DNA of 64,000 nucleotides. It comes from an uncultured Streptomyces sp. (lineage in GTDB: Bacteria; Actinomycetota; Actinomycetes; Streptomycetales; Streptomycetaceae). Each line of letters begins with the position of its first letter. The first letter of the stretch is position 1. The DNA is taken from contig NZ_CANLBS010000007.1 of the NCBI RefSeq assembly GCF_947488945.1, forward strand, positions 248,001 to 312,000, given 5' to 3'. The translations under genes were made by a program, and so were the position numbers. Shown in pieces: positions 21,267 to 31,713 of the stretch. Under the pieces are notes generated by a model. The model searched no databases, was not told the DNA's origin, and worked only from the letters and a program-made list of their open reading frames with translations.

Positions 21267-22133
21267 TCAGCCGCGCGGGGTGCGGGCGAGCTGGCGGGAC
21301 TGGGCGACCAGCCGGCCCGCGCTGTCCCAGACCTCGCCGTCCTCCTCCATGTAGCCGCCCGCGAGATTGCGGGTGACCAGGGAGACCAGCAGGGGGCCGG
21401 GTGCGGGGCGGCAGCGGATGTGGGTGGTGAGCTCGATGGTGGGCGTCCACCCCTTGAGGCCGATCTCGAACGCGGTGGGCGGCAGCGCGTCCACCGCGAG
21501 CAGCAGCGAGAACGGGTCGGGGTCGCGCCCGTCGGAGAGCTGGAACCAGCCGCGCATCTCGCCCTTGCCGGACGGCTGTCCGAGGGCCCAGCCGACCGTC
21601 GCCGGGTCGAGCTTGATGTCGAGCCGCTCGGTGATCGCGGACCCGGCCGGGATCGGCGCGTTCCCGTCCGCGGTGCCGAGGCACTGCTCGATCGGGGGCA
21701 TGGCGGGGGCCACGGCCGAGGTGCGGACCTCGTCCGCGAGGGCGTCGAGGTCGCCGTAGGTGGCGAGGACGCGGATGCGCTCGACCTCGGTGCCGTCTTC
21801 CCGGAACTGGAAGAGCGAGGCCTGGCCGGTGGAGAGGGTACGGCCGCCGCGCACGGTCTGGGTGCGGATCACGGCGGGGCCGGGGACGGACGCGGAGAGG
21901 TAGTGCGCGGAGACCGAGAAGGGGTCGGGGTGCGGGAGCGCGTCGCCGAGGGTGCGGCCGAGCATGGCCAGCAGGTAGCCGCCGTTGACGGCCGAGAAGA
22001 TCGTCCAGCCCGCCGAGAGTTCGGTGTCGTAGACGCCCTCCGAGCGGCGGGTGACCGCGGTGTCGCGGTCGAACTCGCTGTCGCCGATGGTCGCCCGCCC
22101 GGTGCGCACCGCGTGCGCTGCTGCCTCTGCCAT
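21267..22133 (-). CDS. Acyl-CoA thioesterase-like double-hotdog protein
   Basis: A 288-residue protein of the TesB-like/thioesterase-superfamily type found in actinomycetes. It has two hotdog-fold halves: FSAVNGGYLLAMLGRTL and SVSAHYLSASVPGPAVI in the first, LPPTAFEIG, WTPTIELTTHIR and DSAGRLVAQSRQLA in the second. These are standard for acyl-CoA thioesterase-like proteins. The start could be ATG 22133 or GTG 22142; neither has a strong ribosome site. It may hydrolyse acyl-CoAs; the chain length is unknown. Confidence 0.82.
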   Translation of the reverse strand: MAEAAAHAVRTGRATIGDSEFDRDTAVTRRSEGVYDTELSAGWTIFSAVNGGYLLAMLGRTLGDALPHPDPFSVSAHYLSASVPGPAVIRTQTVRGGRTLSTGQASLFQFREDGTEVERIRVLATYGDLDALADEVRTSAVAPAMPPIEQCLGTADGNAPIPAGSAITERLDIKLDPATVGWALGQPSGKGEMRGWFQLSDGRDPDPFSLLLAVDALPPTAFEIGLKGWTPTIELTTHIRCRPAPGPLLVSLVTRNLAGGYMEEDGEVWDSAGRLVAQSRQLARTPRG

Positions 22134-22156
22134 GTCGTGCACCGTACACCGACAGC

Positions 22157-22172
22157 GTTACTGAGCGGTAGC
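22157..22172. promoter_or_regulatory. Possible operator gttactgagcggtagc upstream of thioesterase
   Basis: This 16-base element lies just upstream of the thioesterase start. Its core gttactga resembles the two tgtt(c/t)actga repeats beside the tetR gene (one base shorter), and ttac/gtag give it weak dyad symmetry. It may be bound by a TetR protein; this is a weak inference. Confidence 0.25.
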
Positions 22173-22207
22173 TTTTGCCGCGGTGACGCTGTCCGTCCCC
22201 GAGGCCG

Positions 22208-22879
22208 TCAGGCCGCCGGCGCGTCCCGCTCGGCCCGCGCCGAGCTGCGGTTGTACGCGCGCGGTGCGCGCCAGTGGAAGCGCATCGCGAGCAGGCGCAG
22301 CAGGAAGGCGGTGAGCACGGCCGTACCGCTGGTGTACGCGTTGAGGGTGTCGAACTGGATGCAGAGCACGACCATCGCCGCGCCGACGATGGCCGGCACC
22401 GCGTAGAGGTCCCGGTCCCAGCGCAGCAGCGAGGGCACCTCGTTGGCCAGCACGTCGCGCAGCACCCCGCCGCCGACGGCCGTGGCGAGGCCCAGCGCGG
22501 CCGAGGCGGTGAGCCCGAGGCCGTAGTCGTACGCCTTGACCGTGCCGGCCACGCAGAAGAGGCCGAGCCCGGCGGCGTCGAAGACGTTGACGCCGACCTG
22601 GATGCGCTCCACGTGCGGGTGGAGGAAGAAGACCAGGCAGGCGGCGATGAGCGGGGTGAGGAAGTAGCCGAGATCGGTGAACGCGGCGGGCGGCACCGCG
22701 CCGATGATCACGTCACGGAAGATCCCTCCGCCCAGCGCGGTCACCTCGGCGAGCACGGCGATGCCGAAGACGTCGAAGTTCTTGCGCACGGCGAGCAGAG
22801 CGCCGGAGATCGCGAAGACGAAGATCCCGACGAGGTCGAGCGCATGCTGGACGGAGGGTGTGAACAGTTCGGTGAGCAC
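22208..22879 (-). CDS. TRIC-type cation channel family protein (YadS/UPF0126)
   Basis: A 223-residue membrane protein of the bacterial TRIC/UPF0126 family. It has about seven hydrophobic segments arranged as two repeats, each with the glycine-rich channel motif: FAISGALLAVRKNFDVFGI with GGGIFRDV, and CVAGTVKAYDYGL with GGGVLRDVLANEVP. Bacterial TRIC homologues conduct potassium-like cations. It starts 18 bases after the stop of the transporter ATPase gene on the same strand, so it may be the last gene of that transcript. Confidence 0.88.
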   Translation of the reverse strand: MLTELFTPSVQHALDLVGIFVFAISGALLAVRKNFDVFGIAVLAEVTALGGGIFRDVIIGAVPPAAFTDLGYFLTPLIAACLVFFLHPHVERIQVGVNVFDAAGLGLFCVAGTVKAYDYGLGLTASAALGLATAVGGGVLRDVLANEVPSLLRWDRDLYAVPAIVGAAMVVLCIQFDTLNAYTSGTAVLTAFLLRLLAMRFHWRAPRAYNRSSARAERDAPAA

Positions 22880-22897
22880 CGGCCAATTGTGCCGGTC

Positions 22898-24211
22898 CTA
22901 CCCCTTGGGCCCCTCCCCCGCGTCCGCCGCGCCGTCCGTCGCGTCCCCGGAGGGCCCCGCGGCCGGGGGCTCGTCGACGGGCCGGACGGCCGGCTCGGCG
23001 GCCGCTGCGGCGACGGGCTCCGCCGCCTCGGGGGCCGCGTTCTCCACCGACTTCGCGGTCAGCTCCACCACGTCCACCGCGTCCCGCGCGATCGCCAGCA
23101 GGGACTCGCCCTCCACCTGGTCCTGCGCGTTCTCCGGGTGGTGGCAGGCCACCTGGTGCCCGGTGCGCAGGGCGACCAGCGGCGGCTCCTGCGTGGCGCA
23201 GACGTCCGTGGCCTTCCAGCAGCGGGTGTGGAAACGGCAGCCGGTCGGCGGCGAGATCGGCGAGGGGACGTCGCCCTTCAGCAGGATCCGCTCGCTCTTG
23301 GCGCCCCTGCGGCGCGGGTCCGGGATCGGCACCGCGGAGAGCAGCGCCTTGGTGTACGGGTGCATCGGCGCCCGGTACAGCGAGTCCCGGTCGGCCAGCT
23401 CCACGATCTTGCCGAGATACATCACCGCGATCCGGTCGGACACGTGCCGGACCACCGACAGGTCGTGCGCGATGATCACATAGGTGAGACCCAGCTCGTC
23501 CTGGAGGTCGTCCAGCAGGTTGACCACCTGCGCCTGGATGGACACGTCCAGCGCGGAGACCGGCTCGTCGGCCACGACCAGCTTGGGGTTGAGCGCGAGG
23601 GCGCGGGCGATGCCGATGCGCTGGCGCTGGCCGCCGGAGAACTCGTGCGGGTAGCGGTTGTAGTGCTCGGGGTTGAGCCCGACCACCTCCAGCAGGCGCT
23701 GGACCTCCTTGCGGACCCCGCCCTCGGGCTCGACCTTCTGGAGCCGGAAGGGCGCGCCGACGATGGTGCCGATGGTGTGGCGCGGGTTCAGCGAGGAGTA
23801 CGGGTCCTGGAAGATCATCTGCATGTCCCGGCGGAACGGCCGCATGCCGCCCACGCCGAGGTGCGTGATGTCGGTCCCCTCGAACTCGACCGTCCCCGCG
23901 GTGGGTTCGAGCAGCCGGGTGATCAGCCGGCCCATCGTCGACTTGCCGCAGCCCGACTCTCCGACGACGCCGAGGGTCTCCCCGGCGCGCACCTCGAAGT
24001 CGATGCCGTCCACCGCGCGCACCGCTCCGGCGGTGCGCTGGAGCAGGCCCTTCTTGATGGGGAAGTGCTTCTGGAGCCCCTTCACCCGGAGCAGCACCTC
24101 GGGGGTGCCGCCCTTTCCGCCGCGCGGGGCGGGCACGGCGGCCGTCGCCGTGGCCCGGCCGCCCTCGTCCTGGCTGGTCACCGCTTCGTCCTCGCTCTTG
24201 TCCGCGCTCAC
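22898..24211 (-). CDS. Oligopeptide ABC transporter ATP-binding protein (DppF/OppF type)
   Basis: A 437-residue ATPase of an oligopeptide/dipeptide importer. Walker A is [10 protein letters not shown]-loop [13 protein letters not shown], signature [12 protein letters not shown], Walker [13 protein letters not shown], and the H-loop IAHDLSVV. The C-terminal oligopeptide-transporter extension with CRFHTRCW...C is present and may carry an iron-sulfur cluster. A further Ala/Glu/Pro-rich tail of ~90 residues is unusual. The GTG start overlaps the stop of the upstream ATPase gene as GTGA. Confidence 0.93.
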   Translation of the reverse strand: MSADKSEDEAVTSQDEGGRATATAAVPAPRGGKGGTPEVLLRVKGLQKHFPIKKGLLQRTAGAVRAVDGIDFEVRAGETLGVVGESGCGKSTMGRLITRLLEPTAGTVEFEGTDITHLGVGGMRPFRRDMQMIFQDPYSSLNPRHTIGTIVGAPFRLQKVEPEGGVRKEVQRLLEVVGLNPEHYNRYPHEFSGGQRQRIGIARALALNPKLVVADEPVSALDVSIQAQVVNLLDDLQDELGLTYVIIAHDLSVVRHVSDRIAVMYLGKIVELADRDSLYRAPMHPYTKALLSAVPIPDPRRRGAKSERILLKGDVPSPISPPTGCRFHTRCWKATDVCATQEPPLVALRTGHQVACHHPENAQDQVEGESLLAIARDAVDVVELTAKSVENAAPEAAEPVAAAAAEPAVRPVDEPPAAGPSGDATDGAADAGEGPKG

Positions 24212-25307
24212 AGCTTGGGCGCAATCTCTTCGGTCCAGATCCGCTCACGCTGTTCCGGTGAGAGGTGGCAGGCCGCCCAGTGCCGGCTGCCGACCTCCAG
24301 GAGGTCCGGCCGCACGGTCCGGGTGAGGTTGTCCTTGGGCAGATCCGCGTACGGGCAGCGGGGGTTGAAGGCGCAGCCGGACGGGATGTTGATCAGCGAC
24401 GGCGGGGAACCCTTGACCGGGACGAGCCGTTCGGTCTGCTCGCGGTCGAGGCGCGGCATGGAGCCGAGCAGCCCCCAGGTGTAGGGGTGGCGGGGCTCGT
24501 AGAACACCTTCTCGGCGGGTCCGCGCTCCACACAGCGTCCGCCGTACATGACGAGGATGTCGTCGGCGAGTTCCGCGACGACTCCGAGGTCGTGGGTGAT
24601 CACGATGACCGCGGAGCCGAACTCCTTCTGGAGGTCCCGGATCAGGTCGAGGATCTGCGCCTGCACGGTGACGTCCAGGGCGGTGGTCGGCTCGTCCGCG
24701 ATGAGCAGTTCCGGGTTGTTGACCAGGGACATCGCGATCATCGCGCGCTGCCGCATGCCGCCGGAGAACTCGTGCGGGTAGCTGTCGATCCGCTTGTCGG
24801 GCTGCGGGATGCCGACGCGGTCGAGCATCTCGATCGCGCGGGCGCGGGCCTTCTTCCGGTCCACGTCGTGGTGGACCCGGTACGCCTCCACGATCTGCTT
24901 GCCGATCGTGTAGTACGGGTGCAGGGACGACAGCGGGTCCTGGAAGATCATGGCCATGTCGCGGCCGCGCAGCTTGCGCACCTTGTCCGGGTCGCTGGAG
25001 AGCAGCTCGGTGCCGTTCAGCCAGATCTCGCCGGACAGCTGGGCCTTGCGCTTGCCGTACTGGCCGGCGGTGTGCAGGCCCATGATGCCGAGCGAGGTCA
25101 CGGACTTGCCGGAGCCGGACTCGCCGACGATGCCGAGGGTCTTGCCCTTCTCCAGCGTGAAGCTCAGCCCGTCGACGGACTTGACCAGACCGTCGTCGGT
25201 CGGGAAGTGCACCTTGAGGTCGCGCACGTCGAGGAACGCCTTGGTGGCGGGCGGGGCGGGGGCGGCGGTCGTGCCGTCCACTGCCGTCCCGTTCTTGCTC
25301 AGCTCGG

Positions 25308-25311
<4 letters not shown>
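24208..25311 (-). CDS. Oligopeptide ABC transporter ATP-binding protein (DppD/OppD type)
   Basis: A 367-residue partner ATPase. Walker A is [10 protein letters not shown]-loop [13 protein letters not shown], signature [12 protein letters not shown], Walker [14 protein letters not shown]-loop ITHDLGVV. The C-terminal extension [13 protein letters not shown] holds the Cys pattern of the Opp/Dpp subfamily. The ATG overlaps the stop of the permease gene by four bases (ATGA), so translation is coupled. Confidence 0.94.
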
Positions 25312-26306
<995 letters not shown>

Positions 26307-26426
26307 TGCTCTCGGCCCGGCGGGTCCCGCGGGCCACCGGGACGTGTGTCCCGGTGGCCCGCGGTCACACCGCTCCGGCCTTCACCTGCCTTTCGCGCAG
26401 TACGGCGGGTGTGCCGGTGGTGGGGG

Positions 26427-28211
26427 TTACTTCGTGACGCCGAGGCTGGTGAAGTCGTACATGCCGCTGTAGGCATCGGTGGTGTAGACGTTCGTCAGGC
26501 GCGAGGAGCGGAAGTTGATGAACTTCTCGAAGACGAAGGGCAGGTAGTACGCGCCCTCCATCACCTGGTGGTTGATCTCGGTGGCGATCGTCTTCTTCTT
26601 CTCGGCGTCGAGCTCGACGGAGTACTTGTCGAAGTTCGCGTCGATCGCCTTGTCGTTGATCATGGCGAAGTTGTTGTTGCCGCTCTCCAGGATGTACGAG
26701 CTGTCCCAGAGGGGCTGGCCGTAGCCCTGGACCGAGGGGAAGTCGGGGCCCCAGCCCATGATGATGATCCCGTAGCCCTTGTCCTTCACCACGGTCGGGT
26801 TGCCGATGATGCCGGAGTACTGCGCACCGTCGTACTGGTCGATCTCGACCTTGATGCCGATCTTGGCGAGCGAGGCCTGGAGCGACTCGGCGGTGGCCAC
26901 CTCGACGGGCTTGTTGTTGCGGACCGCGATGGTGGTGGCGAAGCCGTTCGGCTTGCCGCAGGCGGCGAGCTCTTCCTTGGCCTTGGCGGCGTTCGCCGCA
27001 CCGTCGTTGGCGGTGAACTCGTACGGGTCGTACTTCTGGCCCTCGGAGCCGGGCACCGACGGGGGCAGCATGTTGGTGCCGATGTCGCCGCCGGCCACCG
27101 GGCCGCCGCGCGCGGTCTGGAGCGACTTGTGGTCGGCCCCGTAGAGCACGGCCTTGCGGCAGTGGATGTTGTCGAACGGCGCCACGTTCTGCGGGAAGGT
27201 GGCGTAACGGATGTAGCCGGAGACCGGGTTGTCGAGGTTGTCCTTGTACTCCTTGAGGGCCTTGGCGCGGCCCTGCGGGGAGAGACCCGTCTGGTTGGCG
27301 TCGAGGTCGTACTCACCGCTGAGGAGCTTGTTGTCCATGTCGTCCGCGTTGGAGAACAGGGTCAGCGTGATCTTGTCCGGCAGCGCCTTGCGGACCGGGT
27401 CGGACGCCTGCTTCCAGTTCTCGTTGCGGACCAGCACGACCGACTTGTTGGGCGTGTACGACTCGAACTTGTACGGGCCCGAGGAGAACGGCTTCAGACC
27501 GTACTTCGACTTGGTGTCCTTGTCCTGCCGGACCGGCGAGGACGAGGTCAGCGCGAGGATCTCCTCGAAGTCGCTGTTGGCGGTCGGCAGGTGGAAGACG
27601 ATCGTCTTCGCGTCCGGCGTCTCGATCGCCTTCAGGCCCAGCTTGTCCGGCGAGGTGTCCTTGTAGGGACCCTTGTACTCGCCCTTCGGGTCGAGGATGT
27701 CGCGGAGGTAGACCGGACCACCGGCGAGCACGTCCTGCGCCCACTGCCGCTCGATGCCGTACTTGACGTCCTGCGAGGTGATCGGCTTGCCGTCCTCCCA
27801 CGTCACCCCGTCGCGCAGGGTGTACGTGTAGGTCTTGCCGTCGTCCGAGATCTTGGCGCGCTCGGTGGCGAGGTCCGGCGTCAGTTCGGTGCCGCCCGCA
27901 CCGGGCTCGGTCTTGCTGGTGACGAGCTGACGGCTGTAGTAGCGCATGAAGTTCCACACGAAGCCGTAGTAGGCGCGCGTGGTGTCCCACGAGTCGGCGT
28001 CCTGGGCGCCGGCGAACTTCAGCGTGCCGCCCTTCTTCGCCGAGGCGTTGGCGACCTTGTTGTTCGCCGCGTCGAAACCGGCCGCGGAGGCGGAGCCGCC
28101 GTCCTTGCCGTCGCCGCCGCCACCGCCGCAGGCCGCCGTGGAGAGCAGCGCCGCCACCACGGCAGCAGCGGCCACGGCCTGCTTGCGCCGGGCGTTCCGT
28201 CGAGTAGACAC
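26427..28211 (-). CDS. Oligopeptide-binding lipoprotein of ABC transporter
   Basis: A 594-residue SBP_bac_5-type solute-binding protein, the extracellular receptor of the importer. It has a lipoprotein signal (basic MSTRRNARRKQ, hydrophobic core, lipobox STAAC with Cys ~28) followed by a Gly-rich linker. Conserved cores include YTYTLRDGVTWEDGKPITSQ near residue 130 and later peptide-binding-fold segments. Bound peptides are unknown. It lies second in the operon, with a 60-base gap from the first permease gene, and 120 bases before the second permease. Confidence 0.93.
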   Translation of the reverse strand: MSTRRNARRKQAVAAAAVVAALLSTAACGGGGGDGKDGGSASAAGFDAANNKVANASAKKGGTLKFAGAQDADSWDTTRAYYGFVWNFMRYYSRQLVTSKTEPGAGGTELTPDLATERAKISDDGKTYTYTLRDGVTWEDGKPITSQDVKYGIERQWAQDVLAGGPVYLRDILDPKGEYKGPYKDTSPDKLGLKAIETPDAKTIVFHLPTANSDFEEILALTSSSPVRQDKDTKSKYGLKPFSSGPYKFESYTPNKSVVLVRNENWKQASDPVRKALPDKITLTLFSNADDMDNKLLSGEYDLDANQTGLSPQGRAKALKEYKDNLDNPVSGYIRYATFPQNVAPFDNIHCRKAVLYGADHKSLQTARGGPVAGGDIGTNMLPPSVPGSEGQKYDPYEFTANDGAANAAKAKEELAACGKPNGFATTIAVRNNKPVEVATAESLQASLAKIGIKVEIDQYDGAQYSGIIGNPTVVKDKGYGIIIMGWGPDFPSVQGYGQPLWDSSYILESGNNNFAMINDKAIDANFDKYSVELDAEKKKTIATEINHQVMEGAYYLPFVFEKFINFRSSRLTNVYTTDAYSGMYDFTSLGVTK

Positions 28212-28271
28212 GATTCGGATCCTCCGTGTGTAGATCGGCCCGTGCGGCGCACGGGCTCCGTGGTACGGCAG

Positions 28272-29273
28272 TCAGCGGGAACCCTTCGGGTCGAGCGCGT
28301 CACGCACGCCGTCGCCGAAGAGGTTGAAGGAGAGGACGGTGATGAAGATCGCCACACCCGGGATGATCATGTACATCGGGTCGGACTCGTAGTAACTCAG
28401 CGCGGACGACAGCATCTGCCCCCAGGAGGCGGAGGGCGGCTTCACGCCGACGCCCAGGAAGCTCAGGGCCGCCTCGGTCAGGATGTTGGTCGGGATCATC
28501 ATCGTCGCGTAGACGATGATCGGCGCCACCAGGTTGGGCAGCAACTCCTTGAACAGGATGTAGATCCGCCCGGCGCCGAGGCTGCGCGCCGCGTCCACGT
28601 ACTCCCGCTCGCGGAGCGAGAGGGTCTGGCCGCGCACCACGCGGCCGACATAGGGCCAGCCGAAGAAGCCGATGACCAGGATCATCACGAACAGCCGGAC
28701 GCCCGAGCCCTCCAGCCCGAGCAGCTTGTTCGGCATCACCGAGACCAGCGCGATGATGAACAGGAGCTGCGGGAAGGACAGCAGCATGTCCATCACACGG
28801 CTCACCAGCGCGTCGAGCCAGCCGCCGAAGAAGCCCGCCAGCACACCGAGCACGGTGCCGAGCACGATGGCGACGACGGCGGAGAGGAAGCCGACCAGCA
28901 GCGAGACCCGGGCTCCGTAGACGATGCGGGCGAAGATGTCGCGCCCGTTGACCGGCTCCACGCCGAACCAGTGCTCGCCGCTCATCGCCCCGAACGAACC
29001 GGTCGGCGTGGAGAACAGCGGATCGATCAGTTCCTCGTGGTGCTCGTACGGCGACTGCCCGACCAGGTGCGTGATGACCGGGGCCAGCAGGGCCACGATC
29101 ACCAGCAGCAGCACGACGACGCCGCCGCCGAGCGCGAGCCGGTCCCGCTTCAGCCGCTCCCAGGCGATCCGGCCCAACGAACGGCCTTGCACGGCCTTTT
29201 CGGGAGCGACACCGGCCTCGGTGCCCGCCGCGGGGGCCACGTCCGCCGTCGGCTCGTGCAGTGGTGCCGTCAT
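28272..29273 (-). CDS. Oligopeptide ABC transporter permease (DppC/OppC type)
   Basis: A 333-residue permease and first gene of the five-gene importer operon (order C, binding protein, B, D, F). It has an N-terminal OppC_N segment (RLKRDRLALGGGVVVLLLVI), the motif HWFGVEPVNGRDIFARIVYG that precedes the transmembrane core, and the EAA loop EYVDAARSLGAGRIYILFKE. The ATG at 29273 is chosen; longer upstream reading has no similarity to the family. Confidence 0.93.
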   Translation of the reverse strand: MTAPLHEPTADVAPAAGTEAGVAPEKAVQGRSLGRIAWERLKRDRLALGGGVVVLLLVIVALLAPVITHLVGQSPYEHHEELIDPLFSTPTGSFGAMSGEHWFGVEPVNGRDIFARIVYGARVSLLVGFLSAVVAIVLGTVLGVLAGFFGGWLDALVSRVMDMLLSFPQLLFIIALVSVMPNKLLGLEGSGVRLFVMILVIGFFGWPYVGRVVRGQTLSLREREYVDAARSLGAGRIYILFKELLPNLVAPIIVYATMMIPTNILTEAALSFLGVGVKPPSASWGQMLSSALSYYESDPMYMIIPGVAIFITVLSFNLFGDGVRDALDPKGSR

Positions 29274-29702
29274 CGTGGCAGGGACCCCTCTCAACCGGCG
29301 GTGGCCGGCGCACACTTGCCGCGGTGGCGGCCCGATCAGAGTGTTCGTGTCAAGGGACGGAACATCCCTTGGACCGGGAGTCTTCATGCGCGCCATGATC
29401 CGTTGCCAGACCTGACGGGGAATGGATGCCCAACCGTGATGCGACGCGGTCGTTCCGTTATCCGGACGCGCATGAACGACCGCCGGACGCAGGGTAGTTG
29501 ACCATGAATTGATCACGCATCGACATCAATGCGACGTCGAGGTGACAGGACGTCCCACACAGGACATCCACCCCATCGCGGTCATGGGCCTATCAATGGG
29601 CGCGGTCGGGTGCTTTGCGCCCGAAGGCCCCGCGGCGGCTCTTGACCGGGCGTTTCGATCGGGCCGCACCCGGCGCCCCGGCCCGGCGGAGTACGCCGGT
29701 GG
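29274..29702. other. Upstream region of the peptide-transporter operon
   Basis: About 430 bases with no convincing gene. It must hold the promoter of the minus-strand transporter operon. An AT-rich patch lies near 29495-29545, the likeliest promoter location, but no clear -35/-10 pair was found. Confidence 0.4.
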
Positions 29703-29810
29703 GGTTCAGTTCGCAGGCCCGGTTCAGTTCGCAGGCCCGGTTCAGTTCGCAGGCCCGGCCGCGTACGCCGGTCCCGCTCAGTACGCCGGTCCCGCTCAGT
29801 ACGCCTGGGG
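29703..29810. repeat. Six tandem 18-base repeats at the 3' end of the sseB-like gene
   Basis: Three identical units ggttcagttcgcaggccc (29703-29756) are followed by three related units, two of them cgctcagtacgccggtcc-like (29757-29810). The last unit overlaps the end of the minus-strand SseB-like gene. On that strand, in the gene's frame, units read as AYxAGP or ANxTGP with x a TGA stop in five of six. On the plus strand the same units read without stops as a hexapeptide repeat (VQFAGP/AQYAGP). Confidence 0.85.
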
Positions 29811-30581
29811 GTAGCCGTAGCCGGGGGCGCCGGCGGGCGAGGGGCCGGCCGGGGCGTGCGCCTCACGGTCGTAGAACGGGCGGGTGTGGGCGCGCAGCCA
29901 CATCGCCACCGGGTCGTACTCGTCGGACATGGCGACGGTGGATACCGGCAGGCCGTCCGGCACGGCGACGACGGTCTGCGCCATCATCGCGCGGACCGAC
30001 TCGACGGCGGCCCGGTTGGTGTCGTAGAGGTCGAGGCCGATGGCGAGGTACGGCACCCCGAGCGAGGGCTGCACCCAGACGCGGCGCAGTGACCGGATCG
30101 CCGGGGTCCGGTGGGCGTTCTGCGTGAGCAGCGCGTAGAACTGCGGGATCTCGATGGCCGGTTCGGAGAGGGTGAGCGGGCCGGCGGGCAGCCGGTCCAG
30201 GCCGGTGGCGATCCGGCGCAGGTCCAGCCAGGGGATGCCGACGCCGCCGCCGGGGGCGTGCGGGTTGAGCCAGATCCCCCAGTGGTCGGGGAAGAGGGCG
30301 CGGGCGATGTCCCGGCCGGTGACGACCTCGTGGGCGCGGTTCCAGCCACTGGCTGCCAGCTCGCGGGCGGAGGTGACGCAGGGGGCGTATCCGAGCCCCT
30401 CGACGTCCATGTTGCCGTACTGGGCGTCGGGCGATCCGGCCGTGCCGTTCCAGAGCAGCATCCAGACCTGGCCCCCGGCGACGGCCCGCAGCAGGGACTC
30501 GTACGCGTCGAAACGGCCGGGTTCGACCTGGCGCAGCATCTGCTCGACCTGCCCGGCCGCCGCGGCGCCTGACGCACTCAC
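29796..30581 (-). CDS. SseB-like (enhanced serine sensitivity) protein 1
   Basis: A 261-residue protein of the SseB family, named for a serine-sensitivity phenotype in E. coli; its biochemical role is not known. Family parts are AYESLLRAVAGGQVWMLLWNG at the start, WIN-type LPDHWGIWLNPHAPGG, and an SseB C-terminal part with VWVQPSLGVPYLAIGLDL. The tail PAGAPGYGYPQAY stops at the edge of an 18-base tandem repeat. The start is GTG at 30581. A second, related gene lies upstream on the same strand, and the block is next to the glycine/serine genes, which suits a serine-related role. Confidence 0.82.
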   Translation of the reverse strand: MSASGAAAAGQVEQMLRQVEPGRFDAYESLLRAVAGGQVWMLLWNGTAGSPDAQYGNMDVEGLGYAPCVTSARELAASGWNRAHEVVTGRDIARALFPDHWGIWLNPHAPGGGVGIPWLDLRRIATGLDRLPAGPLTLSEPAIEIPQFYALLTQNAHRTPAIRSLRRVWVQPSLGVPYLAIGLDLYDTNRAAVESVRAMMAQTVVAVPDGLPVSTVAMSDEYDPVAMWLRAHTRPFYDREAHAPAGPSPAGAPGYGYPQAY

Positions 30582-30755
30582 CCTGGTCCCGCCCCTCGTC
30601 GATCCACTGTCTCGCGGTGGCCGCTCCGGGCACACGGGAGCGGCTTCGCCATCAAACCAGCTTATGCGCCCGCACTGACAGCGACTTGACGCCACGACCC
30701 GGCATGCGGACGCCGGCACGTCCGCGGCCGTCCCGCCGGGCCCCCGGCGCGGGTG

Positions 30756-31673
30756 TCACCGCACGTGCCCCTCGCGGACCCAGAAGGGCCTGACCTTCTC
30801 CAGCATCCAGTCGCCGACCGGGTCCTGGGCGACGTCGAGCAGGACCAGGTTGACCGGCCAGGGCACCTGGACCCGGCCGAGGGCGCGGCCGAGGGCGTCC
30901 ATGGGAACGCTCTGACCGGCCCCTTCCCAGGTGGCGAACTGGACGCCCACGAAGAGCACCGGGTCGCCGCCCTCGATGGAGGCCAGTATCCGGCGGGCGG
31001 TGGCGACGATCCCGGTCCCGGCGAACTCCTCGCCGACGACGGCGAGGAAGTCGACGGGGTCCTCCTTCCAGTCCGGCTCGAACAACCGGACCCGTCCCCC
31101 GCCGGCCGGCCCGTCGAGCGGGCCGCGTCCCGCCCGGCACAGCTCCGCGACGGCGGGCGGCGGCAGCGGCACGCCGACCGCGCCACCGGGGTTCACCGCG
31201 ATGCCGAGGTGCGGATGCAGGCCGCGGGCGAACTCCTGGGCGGGCGCCACCGCGAAGGGGTAGTGGCCGCCGACGCACGCGAGGAACTGGGCCTCGGAGC
31301 TGAAGACGGGGACGTAGACGCCGCCGTCGATCTCCATCGTCGGCAGGTCGAGGTCGGTGCTGTCGTTGCCGCCGCCCCGGGGCAGCGGCACCCAGACGTG
31401 GCTGCGCCCGAGCACCTCGACGATCCGGCCGCCCGCCTCGGGCAGCCCGACGGAGAGGCCGAGCACCTCTTCGAGCTCGTTCGCCGGCCACCCGGACTGC
31501 GCGTGACCGGCCTGTTCGTGGGGGTGGCCGGCCTGCTCGTGCGGGTGACTGACCGGCTCGTGGGGGTGACCGGCCTGCTCGTACCCCTGCCCGGCCTGCT
31601 CGTACCCCTGCCCGGCCCACTCCTGGGGCCGACCGGTCTGCTCGTGGCTCTGGGCCGGTGCCGGAATGTCCAC
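30756..31673 (-). CDS. SseB-like protein 2 with N-terminal repeats
   Basis: A 305-residue SseB-family protein. The first ~55 residues are a His/Glu/Gly-rich repeat with units such as EQAGHPH and EQAGQGY. The family body follows: VGLPEAGGRIVEVLGRSHVWVPLP, EIDGGVYVPVFSSEAQF, and the C-terminal domain RVRLFEPDWKEDPVDF, with VNLVLLDVAQDPVGDWML near the end. GTG at 31673 with AGAGGA 8 bases upstream is the best start. It is upstream of SseB-like protein 1, with a ~170-base gap. Confidence 0.82.
   Translation of the reverse strand: MDIPAPAQSHEQTGRPQEWAGQGYEQAGQGYEQAGHPHEPVSHPHEQAGHPHEQAGHAQSGWPANELEEVLGLSVGLPEAGGRIVEVLGRSHVWVPLPRGGGNDSTDLDLPTMEIDGGVYVPVFSSEAQFLACVGGHYPFAVAPAQEFARGLHPHLGIAVNPGGAVGVPLPPPAVAELCRAGRGPLDGPAGGGRVRLFEPDWKEDPVDFLAVVGEEFAGTGIVATARRILASIEGGDPVLFVGVQFATWEGAGQSVPMDALGRALGRVQVPWPVNLVLLDVAQDPVGDWMLEKVRPFWVREGHVR
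31500..31618 (-). repeat. Tandem 21-base repeats coding seven-residue units in SseB-like protein 2
   Basis: Five to six copies of a 21-base unit (for example ggcctgctcgtgcgggtgac on the plus strand) encode heptapeptides near EQAGHPH or EQAGQGY. Copies differ by a few bases and the frame is kept. The segment is probably disordered. Confidence 0.75.
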
Positions 31674-31713
31674 TGCCTGCGTCCTCTTCTCGACCGTCTT
31701 CTGCGCGGAAACC

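Noticed and set aside
29703..29810. CRISPR-like array
   Set aside because: The 18-base units are directly adjacent with no unique spacers, so this is a minisatellite.
29509..29814. Plus-strand ORF encoding a VQFAGP hexapeptide repeat
   Set aside because: No ribosome site, no similarity, and it ends inside the sseB-like gene; kept only as a tandem repeat because the coding case is too weak.
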